DNA of 37,859 nucleotides, from NCBI GenBank assembly GCA_002897915.1, contig BDTS01000062.1, positions 1 to 37,859 of the forward strand. The letters are read 5' to 3'. This stretch comes from a bacterium BMS3Bbin09 (GTDB taxonomy: Bacteria; Nitrospirota; Thermodesulfovibrionia; UBA6902). Position 1 is the stretch's first letter. Each line of letters starts with the position of its first letter. Below are positions 18,218 to 24,961 of this stretch, piece by piece. A program made the translations under genes and the position numbers. The notes beneath the pieces are model-generated. The model saw only the letters and a program-made list of their open reading frames with translations. It searched no databases and was not told the origin of the DNA.

Positions 18218-20470
18218 CTACTTCTGCTCACCATTTGAGGGGAAGGATTCCTGGAATATCTCGAGCAGTTTCAGGTTCTGTTTGCCGAGCATCATGCAGT
18301 TTCCGACAATGGCGTAAAAGAGGATGCTGAGCCTGGTCTTGGACGACTCGTCCTGGATACGCTCGATCTGTTTGAAATGATAGGTGTCGGCATAGGACCT
18401 TATTTCGAGGAGTTGTTCCGTTATGATCTCGGGGGTAAAACTCTGCCGCTGATCGAATGTCGCTTCGACCTCAGAGAGAATGTTAAGTAAAGCCTCTTTG
18501 ACCTTTTTAAGCTCTTCGATCTGCACGGGTAGAAGTCCCTTGTGATGATTGCTCACATGCACATATGAACGCAGGACTATGTCCCTGTGTCCGTCCGATA
18601 ATTTCTGCAATCTCCTGATCGTCTGGGCATATTTGTATGATACGAGTATCTCGTCCTTCTGCTGCTGCAGGCGCAGCACCTTGAAGATATTGGCGGTTAT
18701 GATGTTAACCCAATTCTGTATCTGCTTGACCGTTTTCCTCTGCATGCGAAGCGTGGCAACATCCTCTGCGAACAGGGCGTCAAAGGTTATATCGAGTGAC
18801 ACCCTGACCTCTTTAAGAAGATAGGCCATATGCTCAAATGTAAATGCCCTGGATGCGGAAGCATCTTTGATCTTCCTGAGATTAAATACCTTTGCTTCTT
18901 CAGCTTCTTTTGTGCGTTTGCTGTGGGCCTTATGGGTCTTTATAATGACGAAACTGCAAAAGGCCAACAGTAATATCGCCCCGATGCCTTTTGTATAGTA
19001 AATAATATTGGCAAAGACGAATGCGATCGAGAAAGCGATGATCGCAGTCATGAACCAGCCCGAAATAACGGTAATCACTCCCGTTACCCTGTATACCGCG
19101 GTCTCGCGCCCCCAGGCACGATCAGAGAACGAGGTCCCCATGGCCACCATAAACGTAACGTATGTTGTCGAAAGCGGAAGCTTCAGCGATGTAGCGAACG
19201 ATATAATGGCTGACGCCACCATCAGGTTCACTGCTGCGCGTACAAGATCAAATGACTGATGTTCATCCTTATCCGAAGGGACATATTTAGTCGGGTCGAT
19301 CCTGCTGCCCACAAAGTTGCGCACTGGTAGCGGAACAACATTCTTCACCTTATTAAAGAATGTGTCGACTATCCTGACCAGCACACGGGAAAGGGTAGTG
19401 GATTCGAAGGATTCAATGCCTTCATGCTGGCTGCCCAGGCCTATCTCTGTTGCAGAGACCGACCTGGCCTTTCGGGAGAACCAGAGGGTAAGTACCATTA
19501 TACCCCCCGCGATCAGCAAGAGATATGTCTCGGTCGAGACCTTCCCGCTGAGTGCCTCCATTGTTATGTTCAGCGGGTCAGCTGAGACAATAGCCACCTT
19601 ATAGGCGTAAATTCCTGCCAGGGGAACACCGATAAAATTAACAAGGTCATTTGCCGCAAAGGCCATGGCCAGCGCAAAGGTGCCGGTAAGTATGATCGGC
19701 TTAAGGATATTTATACGGAAAAAAGATATCATTACCTGGAGCCCCACCGCAGAGGCCACAAAGGTCCACATCAGTATAGTGGCAAAATTCGATTTGATCC
19801 AGTCATGCTGCTCTGGCGAGATAAAAGATGCGCCACTCGCACCCTTAATAAGGATAAAGAATACTATCGAGGAGAGGGCCACTCCTCCCCATAACGCGCC
19901 ATAGCGCTTGATAGTCTTACTGTAGTCAAAGGTAAGTATCAAACGGCTTATGAATTGGACAATGGCACCCATCAGAAAGGCGATTATGACGGACATCAGT
20001 ATCCCGAGGATGATTATCATTGCCTTGGCAGTGTTTATGTATTCAGCGACAGCTGCCAGGCCCTGGCCAGTTGCCATGACCTTGATGATAGACATTGCAA
20101 CAGCTGCGCCGAGCAGTTCGAAAACTATCGATACGGTCGTGGACGTGGGCAGACCGAATGTATTGAACATGTCCAGAAGCAGGATATCCGTCAGCATTAC
20201 CGCAAGGAAGATGGTGATAAGCTCCGGCATTGTAAAGAACTGCGGATTGAATATGCCCTTTCGGGCGACCTCCATCATGCCGCTTGAAAAAGTAACACCG
20301 GCAATGATCCCAAGGCTCGCGATTATCATGATAACGTGGCGCGGGGCAACCTTGGAGCCGAGGGATGAATTCAGGAAATTGGCGGCATCGTTGCTGACGC
20401 CGATCACAAGATCAAAGACAGCACAGAAAATCAGGATGCCGACTGCTACAATGAATATTTCAGGACCCAT
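18218..20470 (-). CDS. pit: PiT-family inorganic phosphate transporter with C-terminal PhoU-like domain
   Basis: A 750-residue membrane transporter. Both PiT signatures are present: GVSNDAANFLNSSLGSK at 24-40 and AANDLVNFIGVPLAG near 270-285. About ten or more hydrophobic helices span residues 1-520. The last roughly 220 residues are soluble and helical (RKIKDASASRAFTFEHMAYLLKEVRVSLDITFDALF...), resembling the PhoU-like domains found in long PiT proteins. E. coli PitA is about 500 residues, so this is a fused form. No pho box is evident. It converges on gyrA and has only a weak AGGT ribosome site. Confidence 0.9.
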   Translation of the reverse strand: MGPEIFIVAVGILIFCAVFDLVIGVSNDAANFLNSSLGSKVAPRHVIMIIASLGIIAGVTFSSGMMEVARKGIFNPQFFTMPELITIFLAVMLTDILLLDMFNTFGLPTSTTVSIVFELLGAAVAMSIIKVMATGQGLAAVAEYINTAKAMIIILGILMSVIIAFLMGAIVQFISRLILTFDYSKTIKRYGALWGGVALSSIVFFILIKGASGASFISPEQHDWIKSNFATILMWTFVASAVGLQVMISFFRINILKPIILTGTFALAMAFAANDLVNFIGVPLAGIYAYKVAIVSADPLNITMEALSGKVSTETYLLLIAGGIMVLTLWFSRKARSVSATEIGLGSQHEGIESFESTTLSRVLVRIVDTFFNKVKNVVPLPVRNFVGSRIDPTKYVPSDKDEHQSFDLVRAAVNLMVASAIISFATSLKLPLSTTYVTFMVAMGTSFSDRAWGRETAVYRVTGVITVISGWFMTAIIAFSIAFVFANIIYYTKGIGAILLLAFCSFVIIKTHKAHSKRTKEAEEAKVFNLRKIKDASASRAFTFEHMAYLLKEVRVSLDITFDALFAEDVATLRMQRKTVKQIQNWVNIITANIFKVLRLQQQKDEILVSYKYAQTIRRLQKLSDGHRDIVLRSYVHVSNHHKGLLPVQIEELKKVKEALLNILSEVEATFDQRQSFTPEIITEQLLEIRSYADTYHFKQIERIQDESSKTRLSILFYAIVGNCMMLGKQNLKLLEIFQESFPSNGEQK

Positions 20471-20662
20471 TATCAGTTAAATACCTGTATAGCACTTTCT
20501 CTATATTCATTCGATATAATCAATCGCAAAAAGTATAACATGGGAAAATAATAAATGAAAGGGATATAACAAATAATTTCAATTAATAATTCTTATGAAT
20601 AAATAGGACATCAAACTCATTGAAAACAAACAAATACGTGAAAACAATTGGATATCATTTTG

Positions 20663-21541
20663 CTATAACCATCCCTTGAGACAATCTATCAACTGCTCCC
20701 GCAGGGGCATGGGTTTATAACCCAATGCAAAAGCCCTTGAGCTATCAAGCGAAAGATCAGGTGCCCTTGGCGCAGACATCTTCAGATCCTTCTGACTGCA
20801 CCTGACCAGGCGTGCTTCACTGACATTGAGGACATCCATCATCAGGAGGCCGAAGTTGAATCGCGATATGCGCTCTTTACCGCCAAGATGGATCAGGCCC
20901 CTGGCATTCTCGACAGCGAGCATCAGGCCGCGCGCTGCGGTCTGCCCGCTGACAGGTGTCCTGAACTCATCGACAAACAGATGCAGTTCATCACCCTCTT
21001 TTAAGGCATTGATCATTGATAGAAAAAAACCCGAGGCAACTGTTGTCGGCTCCCCGAACATCAAAGGCAGGCGGCAGACAGCGGCAGAAGGATATGTCTT
21101 CAATATCCCCTCTTCTGCCCTGACCTTCTGCTCCCCGTATATATTAACGGGACAGACAGGGGAATCCTCCCTGTATGGCGCGTTAAAGCCGTCAAATACC
21201 AGGTCGGTCGAGGTAAAGACAAAGGGGATATTTCTGTCAGCGCAAAGCCCGGCAAGATTAACTGCAGCGTCAACATTCATCTTTTCTGCTTCATCAGGGT
21301 GTTCCTGGCAATAATTTGGACTGGTCAAGGCAGCGGTTTGTATCACCGCATCGGGTTTGATATCATTAAATACCTTTTTAAATGCCTTGAAGTCCGTCAG
21401 GTCAATCCGGACGATATTTGCCCCACGCACTTTAACTGGATTGGAAAAGGCGGTTCCGTGTACTTCCCAGTTCCCCTTTGCCTCCTGGCAGATATTCCAG
21501 CCGAGAAAACCGCTTGCGCCTGAAATAAGGAGTTTCTTCAT
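20663..21541 (-). CDS. RmlD-like sugar-nucleotide reductase (extended SDR)
   Basis: A 292-residue NAD(P)-dependent extended short-chain dehydrogenase. The Rossmann glycine motif is GASGFLG at 8-14. DAVIQTAALTSPNYCQEHPDEAEKMNVDAAVNLA is the RmlD/RfbD pattern, followed by FTSTDLVFDG and the active-site NIYGEQKVRAEE (YxxxK). The family reduces dTDP-4-dehydrorhamnose, but no other rhamnose gene is nearby, so the substrate is open. The frame is open further upstream, but those residues look random. The ATG at 21541 gives a normal MKKLLISGASG start. It is divergent from the HAD gene. Confidence 0.85.
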   Translation of the reverse strand: MKKLLISGASGFLGWNICQEAKGNWEVHGTAFSNPVKVRGANIVRIDLTDFKAFKKVFNDIKPDAVIQTAALTSPNYCQEHPDEAEKMNVDAAVNLAGLCADRNIPFVFTSTDLVFDGFNAPYREDSPVCPVNIYGEQKVRAEEGILKTYPSAAVCRLPLMFGEPTTVASGFFLSMINALKEGDELHLFVDEFRTPVSGQTAARGLMLAVENARGLIHLGGKERISRFNFGLLMMDVLNVSEARLVRCSQKDLKMSAPRAPDLSLDSSRAFALGYKPMPLREQLIDCLKGWL

Positions 21542-21582
21542 ATTAAATGGTACAATACCTATCTTCTGAAAGGCAAAAAACC

Positions 21583-22239
21583 ATGCACAAAGAGATACCA
21601 TTAAAAGAGATAAAATACGTCCTGCTCGATCTGGACGGCACTCTGCTCGACCTCTATTTCGACGATTATTTCTGGGCCCATCTCGTGCCCGAGAAGTACG
21701 CTGAGAAACATGACATCTCATTCGGGGCTGCCAAGGACTATTTATATAGTACATACAAATCACATGAGAAGACCCTGAACTGGTGCGACATCGATTTCTG
21801 GTCCAGAGAACTTAATCTCGATATTCCGGCCCTCAAGGAACAGATCAGGCACCTTATTGAGGTACACCCGCATGTCATAGAGTTCCTCGAACTCATGAGG
21901 GAGCAGAAAAAGAAGATATATCTCCTGACAAACGCCCACGGCAAGACAGTAAAGATAAAATTAAGGAAGACAAAAATCGGGAAGTATTTTGACGATGTGC
22001 TCTGCTCGTTCGATGTCGGCCATCCCAAGGAGTTTGTCGAGTTCTGGGAAAAGGCACAGAAGAAGCTCGGGTTCAATAAGGAAAATTCGGTCTTTATTGA
22101 TGACACCGAGGATGTACTGAAATCAGCCAGGGATTTCGGGATCAAATACCTGATTTTCAAGTCAAGCGCCAATTCAAAGGCAGAGCCCAAGAAGGCAGAT
22201 GGGTTCATCACTATTCATGATTTCAGAGAACTTATGTAG
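21583..22239 (+). CDS. yrfG: HAD-family hydrolase, YrfG-like GMP/IMP nucleotidase
   Basis: A 218-residue HAD phosphatase. Motif I is DLDGTLLD at 16-23, motif II is LLTNAHGKTVKIKL, and motif IV is VFIDDTEDVLKSARDFGI. The TNAH motif and VGHPKEFVEFWEKAQ match the E. coli YrfG group, which removes phosphate from GMP and IMP. The length (222 in E. coli) agrees. The chosen ATG follows GAAAGG; an upstream ATG twelve codons earlier would add unrelated residues. The TAG stop is part of the palindromic element that follows. Confidence 0.85.
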   Translation: MHKEIPLKEIKYVLLDLDGTLLDLYFDDYFWAHLVPEKYAEKHDISFGAAKDYLYSTYKSHEKTLNWCDIDFWSRELNLDIPALKEQIRHLIEVHPHVIEFLELMREQKKKIYLLTNAHGKTVKIKLRKTKIGKYFDDVLCSFDVGHPKEFVEFWEKAQKKLGFNKENSVFIDDTEDVLKSARDFGIKYLIFKSSANSKAEPKKADGFITIHDFRELM

Positions 22240-22262
22240 GGGCACGGCATGCCGTGCCCTTA
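22237..22262. repeat. TAGGGGC-type palindromic repeat, copy at the yrfG 3' end; likely bidirectional terminator
   Basis: A 20-bp perfect palindrome, GGGCACGGCATGCCGTGCCC (22240-22259), is flanked by TAGG and TTA. It lies exactly between two convergent genes and would form a very stable hairpin in either RNA. It belongs to the TAGGGGC...GCCCYTA family also seen at 24778, 24830 and 24923. Confidence 0.7.
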
Positions 22263-22889
22263 CTATTGCTCTATTGCACTATTGAACTTCAGCACTGTCA
22301 GTACCGTCATCATTGCCGTTGACCACAAAATATCTATCGGGAGCTGCAGCGTGCAGGTCGAATCAAAAAGCAGCGACACCTTTGCCGGAAAATCATCATC
22401 CCCTGCCCAGACAATAAGTATTACAGGAATTCTCGGAAACGCGGAAAGTTCCAGCGATACATCCCCGTAATCAAGCACCGAGGCACCTAATGTTTTTCCG
22501 ATACTTAAGAACAACTCATGATCATGCCCGAAGGTTTCTGCTATCTCATCCAATGGAAGGACATGCGTACCGCGCACAAATATACCTCCTCCGGAGAGGT
22601 CGGCCGGCCGCACAAGCTCTCCTGACAACGGCAGGTCTTTTGCAGTAAGCAGATAACTCAGGATCGGGAGCCTCGAATATTCACCGAGGTCGTTAACGAT
22701 GAACTTGCCAGTTTCGGAAGAAGCAGTAATCTCGCGGTCCTTTAATGAAATATGGATATCCTGAGCGAGGCACTTCAATTCATACATGGAACTTTCTGAA
22801 TTAAAGGTTACGCCTGTTCTCGTCTCTGTTGATTTTGGATTAAGCTTTGCGAGCAGATCCCATGCCTTTTCTTCGCCCGGCCATATCAT
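22263..22889 (-). CDS. DUF3786 domain protein
   Basis: A 208-residue soluble protein. It has the DUF3786 pattern: LPILSYLLTAKDLPLSGELVRPADLSGGGIFVRGTHVLPLDEIAETFGHD, then KTLGASVLDYGDVSLELSAFPRIPVILIVWAGDDDFPAKVSLLFDS and a TLQLPIDILWS tail. The family is common in anaerobes such as sulfate reducers, clostridia and methanogens. Its biochemical role is not known to me. It converges on the HAD gene with only a palindromic element between them. Confidence 0.85.
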   Translation of the reverse strand: MIWPGEEKAWDLLAKLNPKSTETRTGVTFNSESSMYELKCLAQDIHISLKDREITASSETGKFIVNDLGEYSRLPILSYLLTAKDLPLSGELVRPADLSGGGIFVRGTHVLPLDEIAETFGHDHELFLSIGKTLGASVLDYGDVSLELSAFPRIPVILIVWAGDDDFPAKVSLLFDSTCTLQLPIDILWSTAMMTVLTVLKFNSAIEQ

Positions 22890-23320
22890 AAATTAGTAGC
22901 TTTCTATAATTGGATTATTGGAGATGATAACATGGGAGGGGGAAAGCTTGCTACGCCATTCAAAATTGTTAGGGTTCAGGGGACAATTTCAAGGGCCTGC
23001 CTGTCCGGTACCTGTCTGCCGAAGGTAGAAGCAGGGCTGACCCTTTATTGTGTTGTGTACTTATGAATATTGAAACAGAAAATGTCAATTTGCAAGCCCG
23101 GCCCCGCACATATGCCGCATAAAGAGCAACAAACCCTAAAGCTTTAATAATATCGTTATCTCTTTTCATGTTTTGTTTGCCTAACGCAGACATCATAGAT
23201 GTGTGACTGAATCGTAATGTCTTGCTCAAAATCTGATTTGAAAATCAAAAACTAATACTAGCAAGAAAGGTCTCTGCTGTCACGCATTCTAATGCATGGA
23301 CTTGTTATAACTTCTTTAGG
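22890..23320. other. 431 bp without a supported gene; REP-like and attC-like sequences
   Basis: On the minus strand 23044-22975 begins with GGGTCAGCCCTGCTT and ends with TTGTCCCCTGAACC, resembling the REP-like element at 10678. An attC-like sequence occupies 23179-23311. A minus-strand reading frame beginning at the ATG at 23169 has the start MKRDNDIIKALGFVALYAAY directly after the GTTAGGC box, as a cassette gene would, but it dissolves into the REP-like sequence and I do not call it. Confidence 0.5.
23179..23311 (-). other. attC-like integron cassette site (candidate)
   Basis: Read on the minus strand, the 133-bp stretch starts with GTTATAACAAG (23311 downward) and ends with GTTAGGC (23185-23179), which fits the GTTRRRY core site. 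Inner blocks ATGCGTGACAG and CAGTCACACAT are imperfect inverted complements (9 of 11, one more as G-T). It sits directly 3' to a toxin-antitoxin pair, the usual cargo. The left core deviates from consensus and no integrase gene is in the window. Confidence 0.35.
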
Positions 23321-23536
23321 TTAGCCCACCAGAATGTCTTCAGCAGAGGTGAAAGATACTTTGCCCTTTTTTTCTTTTGCCTCAAACTTTTTTATTTCAC
23401 TTAAATCCAGAACATTTTCATATAACTCAACTAGAGACTTCTTTATTAAAGTAGATTTGTCTTCATGAAAATGATCAGATAATTTTTTCAATATTTTTTC
23501 TTCGTCCTTGTTAAATCTGACAGATATTACTCCCAT
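23321..23536 (-). CDS. Ribbon-helix-helix antitoxin
   Basis: A 71-residue protein. VISVRFNKDEEKILKKLSDHFHEDKSTLIKKSLVELYENV is a ribbon-helix-helix DNA-binding domain, and a charged tail (KKFEAKEKKGKVSFTSAEDILVG) would bind the toxin, as in RelB-like antitoxins. It overlaps the upstream toxin gene by 10 bases, so translation is coupled, and its GGAG ribosome site lies inside the toxin gene. Toxin-first order is the reverse of classical relBE. Confidence 0.82.
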   Translation of the reverse strand: MGVISVRFNKDEEKILKKLSDHFHEDKSTLIKKSLVELYENVLDLSEIKKFEAKEKKGKVSFTSAEDILVG

Positions 23537-23796
23537 TGTTTGTACACCTCCTCTCTCTTTGCTATCGAAATTACATAATAATTATTTTTTTCAATATAGA
23601 ATATAGCTCTAAATTTGCCTTTTCTTAACCTGTAATATGATCGCTGTTCAGAAGACTTTAATTTTTTAATATCAAATAGCCCTAAATCGTTAGTAGCATT
23701 CAACGCAATAAAAACATTTTCAAATCTTTGAAAGACTTCTCTGAATAATGTTCCCTTTTTTACGGCCTTCTTAATACTGTCTTCATAAAGTATCAT
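23527..23796 (-). CDS. RelE/ParE-superfamily toxin
   Basis: An 89-residue toxin. A helix-rich first half (MILYEDSIKKAVKKGTLFREVFQRF) is followed by the diagnostic LFDIKKLKSS...YYRLRKGKFRAIFYIEKNNYYVISIAKREEVYKQW, matching the RelE/ParE pattern YRLRxGxyRvxY...v..i..R..vY. Such toxins cleave ribosome-bound mRNA or target gyrase; which of these applies cannot be told here. TTGACA at 23830-23825 may be its -35. It heads a two-gene operon with the antitoxin. Its AT-rich composition suggests transfer. Confidence 0.82.
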   Translation of the reverse strand: MILYEDSIKKAVKKGTLFREVFQRFENVFIALNATNDLGLFDIKKLKSSEQRSYYRLRKGKFRAIFYIEKNNYYVISIAKREEVYKQWE

Positions 23797-24105
23797 AATA
23801 TATGTTTACATTGTACTACATTTTTGTCAAGGCGTAATTTATTTGATTGGCTTAATCAGTTATAACGTATAGAGTTTTATCCTCAATGCCTCCGGCACTG
23901 CGGATAAAACTCTATACGATATACGTAATATCTATTTGCTGACTTTTTTGTCAAAAAGAGGCTCGGTGCAAAAAAATGGAAATTTCGAGCCAGGTCCCTG
24001 TGAAATTATAAATCATCCAAAGCCAACAGACAAGGAAAAAGATACGTAATGCCAATTACGAATTTCAAATTACGAATTACGAGAAGAAATAAAGACGGAA
24101 CGAAG
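23797..24105. other. 309 bp without a gene, containing a long hairpin
   Basis: It contains the 63-nt hairpin at 23861-23923, a GGCTCG...CGAGCC inverted repeat at 23960-23991 ending in CAGGTCCCTG, and a short repeated AATTACGAATT tract at 24053-24080. I see no coding region. Confidence 0.55.
23861..23923. repeat. 63-nt near-perfect palindrome
   Basis: Outer arms of 22 bp (23861-23882 and 23902-23923) pair with a single mismatch. The loop pairs again (TGCC-TCC-GGCA), so nearly the whole element folds. It lies 65 bases upstream of the toxin gene. It could be a miniature mobile element, an attC-like site or a terminator. Confidence 0.75.
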
Positions 24106-24612
24106 TTATTCTCTGTTGAAGCCTATCTTCCGGCTTTTTTTGATTTCATTGGTATCCATCAGACTATAAATCGCTTCAAAGACCACCTTAAACTGTTCAT
24201 CATATTTATTCTCAAGGGATTTAACTTTACGTGCCAATTGTGCATTGGAAGCAAGCATCTGTCTCAACTTAACAAATGTCCGAATAATAGCTATGTTTAC
24301 GTGAATGGCTCGTTGGCTTTTCAGGACTGTTGAAAGCATGGCCACTCCTTGCTCAGTAAATACAAATGGGGGATATCGTCTGCCGCCCCAACTTGAGGTC
24401 ACAAATTGTGACCTCAAGTGCCTAAACTCTTGAATATTAAGCTGAAACATAAAATCTTCAGGGAAGCGATCCATATTTCTTTTTACAGCTTGTACCAGCA
24501 CTTTTGTTTCAACTTCATAGAGTTTCGCCAAGTCCATATCGAGCATGATCTTTTGCTCTCTTATGAAATAGATTTTGTTTTCAATAATTTCCTGTGGAAT
24601 GATTTCAGTCAT
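24106..24612 (-). CDS. ORF6N domain protein (phage antirepressor-like DNA-binding protein)
   Basis: A 168-residue protein. Residues 8-100 are an ORF6N domain: [45 protein letters not shown], then [37 protein letters not shown]. The C-terminal part is a helical, coiled-coil segment ([29 protein letters not shown]) ending IKKSRKIGF, as in bacterial members. The family is named from phage antirepressors but is widespread as a lone chromosomal gene. AGAGGA precedes the ATG. A 27-bp palindrome sits 12 bases upstream of the start, and a 29-bp palindrome with the same core lies inside the gene where [10 protein letters not shown] is encoded. Confidence 0.9.
   Translation of the reverse strand: MTEIIPQEIIENKIYFIREQKIMLDMDLAKLYEVETKVLVQAVKRNMDRFPEDFMFQLNIQEFRHLRSQFVTSSWGGRRYPPFVFTEQGVAMLSTVLKSQRAIHVNIAIIRTFVKLRQMLASNAQLARKVKSLENKYDEQFKVVFEAIYSLMDTNEIKKSRKIGFNRE
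24391..24419. repeat. 29-bp perfect palindrome inside the ORF6N coding region
   Basis: Perfect 14-bp arms surround a central base. The core is GGTCACAAATTGTGACC, extended by ACTTGA and TCAAGT. On the minus strand it encodes LRSQFVTSS in the most conserved part of the protein. Confidence 0.9.
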
Positions 24613-24624
24613 ACATATCCTCTG

Positions 24625-24651
24625 TTCAAGGTCACAAATTGTGACCTTGAA
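24625..24651. promoter_or_regulatory. 27-bp perfect palindrome upstream of the ORF6N gene; candidate operator
   Basis: Perfect 13-bp arms surround a central base, with the same GGTCACAAATTGTGACC core as the copy inside the gene. It ends 12 bases before the ribosome site and start codon, where a repressor would act. Confidence 0.75.
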
Positions 24652-24727
24652 GCTTATTGCACCTTATTATTTAGATAGAAACCCGAACGCCTTCAAGATT
24701 ATAGCAGTCAAGCGGTTGAATGGTTAG

Positions 24728-24743
24728 CTGTCAGGAATGACAG
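24728..24743. repeat. Inverted repeat CTGTCA-N4-TGACAG, copy 2
   Basis: CTGTCA-GGAA-TGACAG repeats the core found at 15375-15394 upstream of gyrA. It lies between the ORF6N promoter and the rho terminator. Confidence 0.45.
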
Positions 24744-24750
24744 GCAGCAC

Positions 24751-24775
24751 AGGTGGTCACAATCTGTGACCACCT
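24751..24775. repeat. Third GGTCACAA...TGTGACC palindrome
   Basis: A 25-bp palindrome with one mismatched pair next to the central base. It shares GGTCACAA-N2-TGTGACC and the same odd-base centre as the two ORF6N palindromes, but has different flanks (AGGT/ACCT). Confidence 0.7.
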
Positions 24776-24777
24776 TG

Positions 24778-24803
24778 TAGGGGCACGTTGCAACGTGCCC
24801 TTA
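24778..24803. repeat. TAGGGGC-type palindromic repeat
   Basis: TAGGGGCACGTTG faces CAACGTGCCCTTA, a palindrome with one weak pair near the tips. It has the same ends as the element at 22237-22262 but a different centre. Confidence 0.7.
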
Positions 24804-24829
24804 CGGCGGGGTTCAACACACAATAAAAA

Positions 24830-24855
24830 AGGGCACCCGCAAGGGGCGCCCCTAC
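24830..24855. repeat. TAGGGGC-type repeat, hairpin variant
   Basis: AGGGCACCC faces GGGGCGCCC across GCAA and is followed by CTAC. It includes the 12-bp palindrome AGGGGCGCCCCT at 24842-24853. It matches the family ends. Confidence 0.55.
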
Positions 24856-24873
24856 ATCAACATCCACACCCCA

Positions 24874-24905
24874 ACAAAAAAGCCCCAACCGTTTGGCCGG
24901 GGCTT
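24874..24905 (-). terminator. Rho-independent terminator downstream of rho
   Basis: On the minus strand AAGCCCCGGCC pairs with GGTTGGGGCTT (11 bp, two G-T pairs) around the loop AAAC, and TTTTTT follows. It lies 57 bases past the rho stop. Confidence 0.85.
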
Positions 24906-24922
24906 GTAATTAAAATCAATCT

Positions 24923-24950
24923 GTAAGGGCGTTGCATGCAACGCCCCTAC
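24923..24950. repeat. TAGGGGC-type palindromic repeat beside the rho stop
   Basis: GTAAGGGCGTTGCA faces TGCAACGCCCCTAC, a 28-bp palindrome with one mismatched pair, 11 bases downstream of the rho stop codon. Confidence 0.75.
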
Positions 24951-24961
24951 GAAAACAATAT

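Larger units (their letters stand above)
24613..24961. other. 349 bp gene-free, palindrome-dense stretch between ORF6N and rho
   Basis: Seven palindromic structures are packed here: the ORF6N operator (24625), CTGTCA repeat (24728), third TCACA palindrome (24751), three TAGGGGC-type elements (24778, 24830, 24923) and the rho terminator (24874). No coding region is supported. Confidence 0.7.

Noticed and set aside
22969-23229. 86-residue minus-strand frame after the attC-like site
   Set aside because: Its first half begins like a cassette gene, but the second half runs through a REP-like element and shows no recognisable domain. It may be a truncated cassette gene, but there is not enough to call it.
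24053-24080. Short AATTACGAATT repeats resembling the start of a repeat array
   Set aside because: Only two or three irregular units without regular spacers, so not a CRISPR array.
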